Below, in pieces: positions 26,123 to 32,897 of a stretch of DNA of 32,897 nucleotides (its first letter is position 1; each line of letters begins with the position of its first letter). The DNA lies in assembly GCF_006539505.1 (NCBI RefSeq), contig NZ_BJND01000034.1, forward strand, positions 1 through 32,897, written 5' to 3'. The position numbers and the translations under genes were made by a program. The DNA comes from Streptomyces spinoverrucosus. GTDB taxonomy: Bacteria; Actinomycetota; Actinomycetes; Streptomycetales; Streptomycetaceae. Below the pieces are notes generated by a model. That model searched no databases. It was not told the origin of the DNA and saw only the letters and a program-made list of their open reading frames with translations.

Positions 26123-27964
26123 ATGTCCGTACTGACCGCCGAACCGGGCGCCGCACCCTCCGGCGAGGAGCCGCCCGATACCGGTGAGCGGCATCGCCTC
26201 ACCGCCGTCACCGGCCTGGCCGCGCTGTCGCTGGACGCGATGGCGTCGGTGGCGTACGGGCCCGAGGCGATCGTGCTCGTCCTGGCCGCCGCCGGTGCGC
26301 ACGGCCTCGGCTTCACGCTCCCGGTCACGCTGGCCATCGCGGGCCTGCTGGCGGTGCTGGTCGCCTCGTACCGGCAGGTGATCGCGGCCTTCCCGGACGG
26401 CGGCGGTTCGTACGCCGTCGCAAAGCGGCACCTGGGCGCGCGCACCAGCCTGGTGGCCGCCGCCTCCCTCGTGCTGGACTACGTCCTCAACGTCGCCGTC
26501 GCCGTCACCGCCGGTGTCGCCGCCCTGACCTCCGCCTTCCCCGCGCTCTACGACGACCGGCTGTGGCTGTGCCTGGCCGTGCTGGCGCTGATCACGGCGG
26601 TGAACCTGCGCGGGATCGTCGAGTCGGCGAAGGCGTTCATCGTGCCGACCGTCGTGTTCGTCGGGTCGATCTTCGTGCTGATCGGCGTGGGGCTGTTCCG
26701 GTCGGAGCCGGTGAGCACGGTGACCGCGCAGGGCCACGCCTCGGTGCTGGCCGACAACGCCACCACGGTGGGCGCCCTGCTGCTGCTCAAGGCCTTCGCC
26801 TCCGGAGGCAGCGCGCTGACCGGCGTCGAGGCCATCGCCAACGCCGTCCCCTCCTTCCGCGTCCCGCGCGTCAAGCGCGCCCAGCGCGCGGAGGTCGCCC
26901 TGGGTGCCGTGCTCGGCGTGATGCTGATCGGCCTGTCGGTGCTGATCTCCCGCTTCCACCTCCAGCCGGTCGAGGGCGTCACCGTCCTCGCCCAGCTCGC
27001 GGACGCGTCCCTCGGCCACAACTGGGCCTTCTACGTCATCCAGTTCGCGACGATGATCCTGCTGGCCCTCTCCGCGAACACCTCCTTCGGCGGTCTCCCC
27101 GTCCTGCTGAAGCTGCTCGCCCGCGACAACTACCTGCCGCACGTCTTCGCCCTCAAGGCCGACCGCCAGGTCCACCGGCACGGCGTCCTCGCCCTCGCCC
27201 TGGTCTCGGCGGCGCTGCTGGTCTTCTCCGGCGGTGACACCAACACCCTGGTGCCGCTGTTCGCCATCGGGGTCTTCGTCGGCTTCACCATCGCCCAGGC
27301 CGGCATGGTCCGGCACTGGCGGCTGACAAGGAGCCCCGGCCGGCGGGGCAAGGCGCTGCTCAACGGTTTCGGCGGAGTGCTGACCGGCGTCGCGGCGATC
27401 GTGGTCACCGCGACCAAGTTCGACGAGGGCGCCTGGCTGATCGTGGTCGCCCTGCCGCTGCTGGTCCTTGCCTTCCGGACCGTGCACCGCGCCTACGCGC
27501 GCATCGGCGAGCGGCTCGGCCTCGGCCACATACCCGAGGCCCCACACCGCGACCGCTCGGTCGTGATCGTGCCGGTCTCCTCCCTGTCCCGGCTCACCTC
27601 CCAGGCCCTGACGGCCGCCGCCTCCCTCGGTGACGAGGTCCGCGCGGTCACCGTCTGCTACCCCGACCCCGAGGACCGGGCCCAGCTGCACGCCCTGGAG
27701 CGGGCCTGGGCCGCATGGGACCCCGGCGCGCCGCTGGTCACGCTGACCTCCGAGCGCCGCACGCTGGGCCGCCCGATCGCCGAGTACGTCCGTGCGGTCA
27801 CGGCCGCGGAGCCGGACACGCAGATCACCGTGCTCATCCCGGAGACCGAGCCGGAGCGGCTCTGGCAGCGGTTGCTGCAGAACCAGCGGGGCGCCGTCGT
27901 CGCGTACGCCGTACGCCGGGAGACGGACGCGGTGATCTGCCGGCTGCGGTTCCGGCTGTCCTGA
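26123..27964 (+). CDS. kimA: KimA-type potassium importer (APC superfamily)
   Basis: A 613-residue permease close in length and motif order to Bacillus subtilis KimA (YdaO), a proton-coupled high-affinity K+ importer. Shared stretches include LSLDAMASVAYGPE, LDYVLNVAVAVTAG, AFPALYDD, LLLKAFASGGSALTGVEAI, FYVIQ, LARDNYLPHVF and, at the start of the cytoplasmic C-terminal domain, VVIVPVSSLSR. D38, Y45, T233 and E236 correspond to residues I recall as coordinating K+ in KimA (D36, Y43, T230, E233). About 12 helices span residues 25-460. The C-terminal USP-like domain is where c-di-AMP acts in Bacillus. AAGGAG (26108-26113) lies 9 nt before the ATG. kdpFABC follows in the same direction after 145 nt with its own upstream repeats. 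Confidence 0.88.
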   Translation: MSVLTAEPGAAPSGEEPPDTGERHRLTAVTGLAALSLDAMASVAYGPEAIVLVLAAAGAHGLGFTLPVTLAIAGLLAVLVASYRQVIAAFPDGGGSYAVAKRHLGARTSLVAAASLVLDYVLNVAVAVTAGVAALTSAFPALYDDRLWLCLAVLALITAVNLRGIVESAKAFIVPTVVFVGSIFVLIGVGLFRSEPVSTVTAQGHASVLADNATTVGALLLLKAFASGGSALTGVEAIANAVPSFRVPRVKRAQRAEVALGAVLGVMLIGLSVLISRFHLQPVEGVTVLAQLADASLGHNWAFYVIQFATMILLALSANTSFGGLPVLLKLLARDNYLPHVFALKADRQVHRHGVLALALVSAALLVFSGGDTNTLVPLFAIGVFVGFTIAQAGMVRHWRLTRSPGRRGKALLNGFGGVLTGVAAIVVTATKFDEGAWLIVVALPLLVLAFRTVHRAYARIGERLGLGHIPEAPHRDRSVVIVPVSSLSRLTSQALTAAASLGDEVRAVTVCYPDPEDRAQLHALERAWAAWDPGAPLVTLTSERRTLGRPIAEYVRAVTAAEPDTQITVLIPETEPERLWQRLLQNQRGAVVAYAVRRETDAVICRLRFRLS

Positions 27965-27981
27965 GACCTGCGCCGCACGAC

Positions 27982-28031
27982 CCGTAAGAGACCCGTCAAA
28001 GCCGCGCAGCGCCCCGTAAGGGACCCGTCAA
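27982..28031 (+). promoter_or_regulatory. Two 11-bp tandem pairs upstream of the kdp operon
   Basis: CCGTAAG (27982-27988) and CCGTCAA (27993-27999) are 11 bp apart. The same pair recurs as CCGTAAG (28014-28020) and CCGTCAA (28025-28031), 32 bp downstream. Two copies of a 7+4 bp tandem box about 80-130 nt before the first kdp ORF strongly suggest an OmpR/PhoB-class operator, presumably for KdpE. The promoter itself may use TAGTCC (28076-28081), but this is weak. Confidence 0.7.
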
Positions 28032-28109
28032 CGACGGTCGAATCCGGCCACAGACGCGGTTTCCTCTAACCGTCCTAGTCCAACCGAACCTCGACTCCAG
28101 GAGCTCACG

Positions 28110-28193
28110 ATGGCCGATCTGGCCTTCGTCGTCACCACGGTCGCGCTCTTCGCACTGGTGGCCCTCGTCGCCAAGGGGGTGACGAAGCTGTGA
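28110..28193 (+). CDS. 27-residue membrane miniprotein preceding kdpF
   Basis: A tiny ORF: MADLAFVV, a single hydrophobic helix of about 16 residues (TTVALFALVALVA), then the basic tail KGVTKL. AGGAG (28099-28103) lies 6 nt before the ATG, the best ribosome-binding site in this part of the operon. Its stop overlaps the kdpF start as GTGA, so the two are translationally coupled. The helix-plus-basic-tail form resembles KdpF itself, suggesting a second small subunit or assembly/regulatory peptide of the Kdp complex. No function is established. Confidence 0.7.
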   Translation: MADLAFVVTTVALFALVALVAKGVTKL

Positions 28194-28279
28194 CCGCCGA
28201 AAACATCGTCGGCCTGGTCGTGGCCGTCGCCCTGCTGGGCTATCTCGTCCTCGCCCTGATCTTCCCGGAGAGGTTCTGA
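28190..28279 (+). CDS. kdpF: KdpF, small stabilising subunit of the Kdp K+ pump
   Basis: A 29-residue single-helix peptide. After GTG-ACC-GCC-GAA comes the hydrophobic IVGLVVAVALLGYLVLALIF and the terminal PERF typical of KdpF. KdpF stabilises the KdpFABC complex in the membrane. The GTG start overlaps the stop of the miniprotein by 4 nt, and kdpA begins 7 nt after its stop. Confidence 0.88.
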   Translation: MTAENIVGLVVAVALLGYLVLALIFPERF

Positions 28280-28286
28280 GCACAGC

Positions 28287-29948
28287 ATGGGTCCCGTACT
28301 GGCCGGCGTCCTCCAGCTGATCGCCCTCATGGGCGCCCTGGCGATCGCCTACGTCCCCCTTGGCAACTACATGGCCAAGGTCTACTCCTCCGACAAGCAC
28401 TGGCGTGTCGAGCGGTGGATCTACAAGGGCATCGGCGCCAACCCCGACACCGAGATGCGCTGGACCGCGTACCTGCGCGGCGTGCTCGCCTTCTCGGCCG
28501 CGGGCGTCCTCTTCCTGTACCTGCTGCAGCGGCTCCAGGGCGTGCTGCCCGGCTCGCTCGGCTTCGCCTCGATCGACCCGGACCAGGCGTTCAACACCGC
28601 CGTGTCCTTCGTCACCAACACCAACTGGCAGTCGTACTACGGCGAACAGGCCATGGGCCACGTCGTGCAGACCGCCGGTCTGGCGGTGCAGAACTTTGTC
28701 TCCGCGGCCGTCGGCATCGCCGTCGCGGTCGCGCTGGTACGGGGATTCGCCCGCTCCCGCAGCGGTGAGCTGGGCAACTTCTGGGCCGACATGGTGCGCG
28801 GTGTCACCCGCATCCTGCTGCCGCTGGCGTTCGTCGCCGCGATCGTCCTGGTCGCGTGCGGGGCCATTCAGAATTTCTCCGGCATCCATGAGGTCGGCCA
28901 GTTCATGGGGGGCTCGCAGCAGTGGAACGGCGGTGCGGTCGCCTCGCAGGAGGCCATCAAGGAGCTGGGCACCAATGGTGGCGGCTACTTCAACGCCAAC
29001 TCCGCCCATCCCTTCGAGAACCCGACGCCGTTCACCAACCTGTTCGAGATCTTCCTGCTCCTGGTGATCCCGTTCTCGCTGACCCGCACCTTCGGCGTGC
29101 TGGTCGGCTCGGTGAAGCAGGGCTACGCGATCCTCGCGACCATGGCCACCATCTGGCTCGCCTTCATCGGCCTGATGTGGTGGACCGAGTTCGCGCACCG
29201 CGCCCCGGCGTTCGAGATCGCCGGTGCCTCGATGGAGGGCAAGGAGGTCCGCTTCGGCGTCGGCGCCTCGTCGATCTTCGCCGTGTCGACCACGCTCACC
29301 TCGACCGGCGCCGTGGACTCCTTCCACTCCTCCTACACCGGCCTCGGCGGCGGCATCACCATGCTCGGCATGATGCTGGGCGAGATCGCGCCCGGCGGTG
29401 TCGGCTCGGGCCTGTACGGCATCCTGATCATGGCGCTCATCGCGGTGTTCATCGCCGGTCTGATGGTCGGCCGGACGCCCGAGTACCTGGGCAAGAAGAT
29501 CGGCACCCGCGAGATCAAGCTGGCGGCCTGCTACATCCTCGTCACCCCGGCCCTGGTCCTCGTCCTCAGCGCCTGCGCGATGGCGCTGCCGACCCCGGCC
29601 AACTCCATGACCAACAGCGGGGCGCACGGATTCTCCGAGATCCTCTACGCCTACACCTCCGCCTCCAACAACAACGGCTCGGCCTTCGCCGGTCTGAACG
29701 CGGACACCCAGTGGTTCAACACCACCCTCGGCATCGCGATGCTGCTCGGCCGCTTCGTGCCGATGGTGTTCGTGCTGGCCCTGGCCGGCTCGCTCGGCGA
29801 GCAGAAGCCGGTGCCGGTCACCGCGGGCACCCTGCGCACCGAGAAGCCGCTGTTCACCGGTCTGCTGGTGGGCGCGATCCTGATCATCACCGGTCTGACG
29901 TACTTCCCGGCCCTCGCGCTCGGGCCGCTGGCCGAGGGGCTGGCGTGA
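28287..29948 (+). CDS. kdpA: Potassium-transporting ATPase subunit KdpA
   Basis: A 553-residue membrane subunit (E. coli KdpA has 557) with about 10 helices and four pore loops that form the K+ selectivity filter. Diagnostic stretches are TNTNWQSYYGEQAMG, TNGGGYFNANSAHPFENP, LTSTGAVDSFHSSYTGLGG and SASNNNGSAFAGLN. It takes K+ from outside and passes it through an intersubunit tunnel to KdpB. ATG start with GGAGAGG about 12 nt upstream, inside the kdpF end. Its stop overlaps the kdpB start (TGATG/GTGATG), so translation is coupled. Confidence 0.97.
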   Translation: MGPVLAGVLQLIALMGALAIAYVPLGNYMAKVYSSDKHWRVERWIYKGIGANPDTEMRWTAYLRGVLAFSAAGVLFLYLLQRLQGVLPGSLGFASIDPDQAFNTAVSFVTNTNWQSYYGEQAMGHVVQTAGLAVQNFVSAAVGIAVAVALVRGFARSRSGELGNFWADMVRGVTRILLPLAFVAAIVLVACGAIQNFSGIHEVGQFMGGSQQWNGGAVASQEAIKELGTNGGGYFNANSAHPFENPTPFTNLFEIFLLLVIPFSLTRTFGVLVGSVKQGYAILATMATIWLAFIGLMWWTEFAHRAPAFEIAGASMEGKEVRFGVGASSIFAVSTTLTSTGAVDSFHSSYTGLGGGITMLGMMLGEIAPGGVGSGLYGILIMALIAVFIAGLMVGRTPEYLGKKIGTREIKLAACYILVTPALVLVLSACAMALPTPANSMTNSGAHGFSEILYAYTSASNNNGSAFAGLNADTQWFNTTLGIAMLLGRFVPMVFVLALAGSLGEQKPVPVTAGTLRTEKPLFTGLLVGAILIITGLTYFPALALGPLAEGLA

Positions 29949-32071
29949 TGACCACTGACCTTCACAAGCAAGAGGACTCCATGTCCACAGCCACACCGAC
30001 CCGGGCGCCGCACAGCGACGTACCCACCGCGCACAAGACCCCCGAGGGCCGTGTCGGCGCGGGCCTCTTCGACCCCAAGCAGCTGGGCAAGTCGCTGCCG
30101 GACGCGTTCCGCAAGCTCGACCCGCGGGTGATGATCAAGTCGCCCGTGATGTTCGTGGTGCTGGTCGGGTCCGTGCTGACCACCGTGTTCTCCTTCACGG
30201 ACCCGACCGACTGGTTCGGCTGGACGATCAGCGCCTGGCTCTGGCTGACCGTGATCTTCGCCAACCTGGCGGAGGCGGTCGCCGAGGGCCGTGGCAAGGC
30301 GCAGGCCGACACCCTGCGCAAGGCCAAGACGGATTCCGTGGCGCGCAAGGTCGACGGGACCGTCGTCCCCGGCACCGAGCTGAAGATCGGCGACCTGGTC
30401 GTCTGCGAGGCCGGGGACGTCATCCCCGGTGACGGTGACGTCGTCGAGGGTGTCGCCTCGGTCGATGAGTCGGCCATCACCGGTGAGTCGGCGCCGGTCA
30501 TCCGTGAGTCCGGCGGCGACCGCAGCGCGGTCACCGGCGGGACGAAGGTGCTCTCCGACCGCATCGTCATCAAGATCACGACGAAGCCGGGCGAGACCTT
30601 CATCGACCGGATGATCGGCCTGGTCGAGGGCGCGGCACGGCAGAAGACGCCGAACGAGATCGCGCTGAACATCCTGCTCGCCTCACTGACGATCGTCTTC
30701 CTGCTCGCGGTGGCGACCCTGCCGCCGTTCGCGGACTACGCGGGCACCCACCTGACGATGGTCGTGCTGGTCGCGCTGCTGGTCTGCCTCATCCCGACGA
30801 CCATCGGCGCCCTGCTGTCGGCGATCGGCATCGCCGGCATGGACCGGCTGGTGCAGCGCAACGTGCTCGCCATGTCGGGCCGCGCGGTCGAGGCCGCCGG
30901 TGACGTCTCCACGCTGCTGCTCGACAAGACCGGCACCATCACCCTCGGCAACCGCCAGGCGTCGGAGTTCGTGCCGGTGCGCGGCACCACCGAGGCCGAG
31001 CTCGCGGACGCCGCCCAGCTGTCGTCGCTGGCCGACGAGACACCCGAGGGCCGCTCCATCGTCGTACTGGCGAAGGAGAAGTACGGCCTGCGCGAGCGGC
31101 ACCAGGGCGAGCTGGCCGGCGCCGAGTGGATCGAGTTCACGGCCCAGACCCGGATGTCGGGTGTGGACGTCGACGGCCGGAAGATCCGCAAGGGCGCGGC
31201 CGGTTCGGTGATCACCTGGGTCGAGGAGCGCGGCGGCGCGGTCGCCGAGGACGCGGACACCCTCGCCAACCGGATCTCCGAGGCGGGCGGTACGCCGCTC
31301 CTGGTCGCGGTCGAGGACGGCACCGGGGCCCGGATCCTCGGCGTCATCCACCTCAAGGACGTCGTCAAGGACGGCATGCGGGAGCGGTTCGACGAGCTGC
31401 GCCGCATGGGCATCAAGACCGTCATGATCACCGGCGACAACCCCCTCACCGCCAAGGCGATCGCCGAGGAGGCCGGCGTCGACGACTTCCTCGCGGAGGC
31501 CACTCCCGAGGACAAGATGGCGCTGATCAAACGAGAGCAGGCCGGCGGCAAGCTGGTCGCGATGACCGGTGACGGTACGAACGACGCCCCGGCGCTGGCG
31601 CAGGCGGATGTCGGCGTGGCGATGAACACGGGTACGTCGGCCGCCAAGGAGGCCGGCAACATGGTCGACCTCGACTCCAACCCGACCAAGCTCATCGAGA
31701 TCGTCGAGATCGGCAAGCAGTTGCTGATCACGCGCGGTGCGCTGACGACGTTCTCCATCGCCAACGACGTCGCGAAGTACTTCGCGATCATCCCGGCGCT
31801 GTTCGCGGCCGTCTACCCGGGCCTGGACAAGCTGAACATCATGCAGCTGTCCTCGCCGGACTCCGCGATCCTGTCGGCCGTCATCTTCAACGCGCTGATC
31901 ATCATCGCGCTGGTGCCGCTGGCCCTGCGGGGCGTGCAGTACCGGCCGGTCAGCGCCGACCGGATGCTCCGCCGCAACCTCGGGATCTACGGCCTGGGCG
32001 GGCTGATAGCCCCGTTCATCGGCATCAAGCTCATCGACATGCTCATCTCGCTGATCCCCGGGATCGGGTGA
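29948..32071 (+). CDS. kdpB: Potassium-transporting P-type ATPase subunit KdpB
   Basis: About 707 residues (E. coli 682), the ATP-hydrolysing subunit. The phosphorylation site DKTGT has D326. The actuator loop TGES lies at 178-181; its serine matches E. coli S162, whose phosphorylation turns the pump off at high K+. KGAAGSV (nucleotide binding) and MTGDGTNDAPAL (hinge) are intact, and the membrane helices flank these domains. The ATG at 29948 is supported by GAGGGG 8 nt upstream and overlap with the kdpA stop. The ATG at 29981 with AGAGGA 4 nt upstream is a good alternative giving 696 residues, since the first 11 residues are not part of the family core. Confidence 0.96.
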   Translation: MTTDLHKQEDSMSTATPTRAPHSDVPTAHKTPEGRVGAGLFDPKQLGKSLPDAFRKLDPRVMIKSPVMFVVLVGSVLTTVFSFTDPTDWFGWTISAWLWLTVIFANLAEAVAEGRGKAQADTLRKAKTDSVARKVDGTVVPGTELKIGDLVVCEAGDVIPGDGDVVEGVASVDESAITGESAPVIRESGGDRSAVTGGTKVLSDRIVIKITTKPGETFIDRMIGLVEGAARQKTPNEIALNILLASLTIVFLLAVATLPPFADYAGTHLTMVVLVALLVCLIPTTIGALLSAIGIAGMDRLVQRNVLAMSGRAVEAAGDVSTLLLDKTGTITLGNRQASEFVPVRGTTEAELADAAQLSSLADETPEGRSIVVLAKEKYGLRERHQGELAGAEWIEFTAQTRMSGVDVDGRKIRKGAAGSVITWVEERGGAVAEDADTLANRISEAGGTPLLVAVEDGTGARILGVIHLKDVVKDGMRERFDELRRMGIKTVMITGDNPLTAKAIAEEAGVDDFLAEATPEDKMALIKREQAGGKLVAMTGDGTNDAPALAQADVGVAMNTGTSAAKEAGNMVDLDSNPTKLIEIVEIGKQLLITRGALTTFSIANDVAKYFAIIPALFAAVYPGLDKLNIMQLSSPDSAILSAVIFNALIIIALVPLALRGVQYRPVSADRMLRRNLGIYGLGGLIAPFIGIKLIDMLISLIPGIG

Positions 32072-32077
32072 AGGACC

Positions 32078-32713
32078 ATGAACAACTCCCTCGTGAACAC
32101 GGGCCGGTTGCTCGGGGCGGGCCTGCGGGCGCTGCTCGTGCTGACCATGCTCACCGGCATCCTCTATCCGCTGGCCGTCACCGGTGTGGCCCAGGCGCTG
32201 TTCAACAACAAGGCGAACGGCTCGGAGATCAAGGCGGACGGCAAGGTCGTCGGCTCCTCCCTGATCGGCCAACAGAACTACAGCCTGGACTACTTCCAGC
32301 CGCGCCCCGCCAACGGGCTCGACGAGAACAGCGTCAACACCCAGTACAAGCTGATCCTGTCGGGCGCGACGAACCGCTCCGGTGACAACGCCGAACTCAT
32401 CCAGTGGGTCAAGGAAGCCAAGGCCAAGGTCATCAAGGACAACTCCACGGCCGACTACAAGGTGAAGCCGTCCGAGGTCCCCGCCGACGCGGTACTGTCC
32501 TCCGGATCCGGACTGGACCCCGACATCTCCCCGCAGTACGCCGACCTCCAGGTCCACCGGATCGCGGAGCGCAACGGCCTGCCCGTCACCGAGGTCCAGG
32601 AGCTGGTGGACGAGCACACCCAGGGCCGCACCCTCGGCTTCATCGGCGAGCCCCGGGTGAACGTCCTCGAACTCAACATCGCGCTCAAGGAACTCATGGC
32701 GAAGAGCGGTTGA
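32078..32713 (+). CDS. kdpC: Potassium-transporting ATPase subunit KdpC
   Basis: A 211-residue subunit with one N-terminal membrane helix (ALLVLTMLTGILYPLAVTGV) and an extracytoplasmic domain. GSSLIGQQNYSLDYFQPRP, SGSGLDPDISPQYADLQVHR, ERNGLPVTEVQELVDEHT and LGFIGEPRVNVLELN are all KdpC hallmarks. The central segment differs from the usual ASGGSNLGPTNPxL: it reads VNTQYKLILSGATNRSGDN. The gene starts 7 nt after kdpB with AAGG close to the ATG. Confidence 0.95.
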   Translation: MNNSLVNTGRLLGAGLRALLVLTMLTGILYPLAVTGVAQALFNNKANGSEIKADGKVVGSSLIGQQNYSLDYFQPRPANGLDENSVNTQYKLILSGATNRSGDNAELIQWVKEAKAKVIKDNSTADYKVKPSEVPADAVLSSGSGLDPDISPQYADLQVHRIAERNGLPVTEVQELVDEHTQGRTLGFIGEPRVNVLELNIALKELMAKSG

Positions 32714-32762
32714 TGGCGTTGTCCGATCATGGCGGCTCGTACGACTGGAAAGGCGCACATCC

Positions 32763-32897
32763 ATGACCCGGGTGCTGGTGGTGGAGGACGACCCGCAGCT
32801 CGTCCGGGCCCTCGTGATCAACATGCAGGCCCGCCGGTACGGAGTGGACGCCGCCCCCGACGGCGCCACCGCCCTGCGGCTGGCGGCCGCCCGCCAG
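32763..32897 (+). CDS. kdpE: Response regulator KdpE, N-terminal fragment cut by the window end
   Basis: The first 45 residues of an OmpR-class receiver domain: MTRVLVVEDDPQLVRAL carries the acidic pocket (E8, D9, D10), then the first helix and GVDAAPDGATALRLAAAR. The phospho-acceptor aspartate and the DNA-binding domain lie beyond the window. It follows kdpC by 49 nt, so it is likely cotranscribed with kdpFABC, while its cognate kinase gene kdpD is upstream and separate. It is the natural candidate to bind the phased TTGACG repeats of this locus. Confidence 0.85.
   Translation, partial: MTRVLVVEDDPQLVRALVINMQARRYGVDAAPDGATALRLAAARQ

Overview
The window looks like a chromosomal core segment from Streptomyces or a very close actinomycete. 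It is strongly GC-rich with G/C-ending codons, uses GTG and TTG starts, has several probable leaderless genes, and follows the gene order of the mycobacterial Rv1822-Rv1832 block.

Left part (1-14200, mostly + strand): a eukaryotic-type cardiolipin synthase, a mannose-1-phosphate guanylyltransferase fused to a degenerate phosphomannomutase domain, a DUF881 / small-basic-protein / DUF881 membrane trio, a GarA-like FHA protein with a zinc ribbon and a conserved ETTS phospho-site, two MerR-type regulators flanking a bifunctional-nuclease-family protein, DNA polymerase IV, a convergent PRC-barrel protein, and gcvP behind a tandem glycine riboswitch. In mycobacteria gcvH sits just before the FHA gene; here it is absent.

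Middle part (14200-18860, mostly - strand): a molybdate uptake set read leftward, an HTH-Mop regulator and then modA-modB-modC. A roughly 0.7 kb array of 54-bp repeats separates modB from modC. A DUF1707 protein is divergent from the regulator.

Right part (18900-32897): a potassium/turgor island. It holds an APC-superfamily permease, an SDR protein with an altered active site, the sensor kinase gene kdpD, a small membrane protein, a KimA-type K+ importer, and a kdp operon (27-residue membrane miniprotein, kdpF, kdpA, kdpB, kdpC, start of kdpE). The upstream regions of kdpD, kimA, the kdp operon and the APC permease all carry direct repeats of a TTGACG-type half-site (reverse complement CGTCAA) spaced exactly 11 bp. 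In front of kdpD a 10-mer recurs four times at exact 21-bp intervals. This geometry fits an OmpR/PhoB-class response regulator, and KdpE is the obvious candidate. A locally encoded K+ regulon (KdpDE controlling Kdp, KimA and possibly the APC permease) is the main hypothesis here.

All calls rest on reading motifs and known family features by eye. No database or folding program was run.
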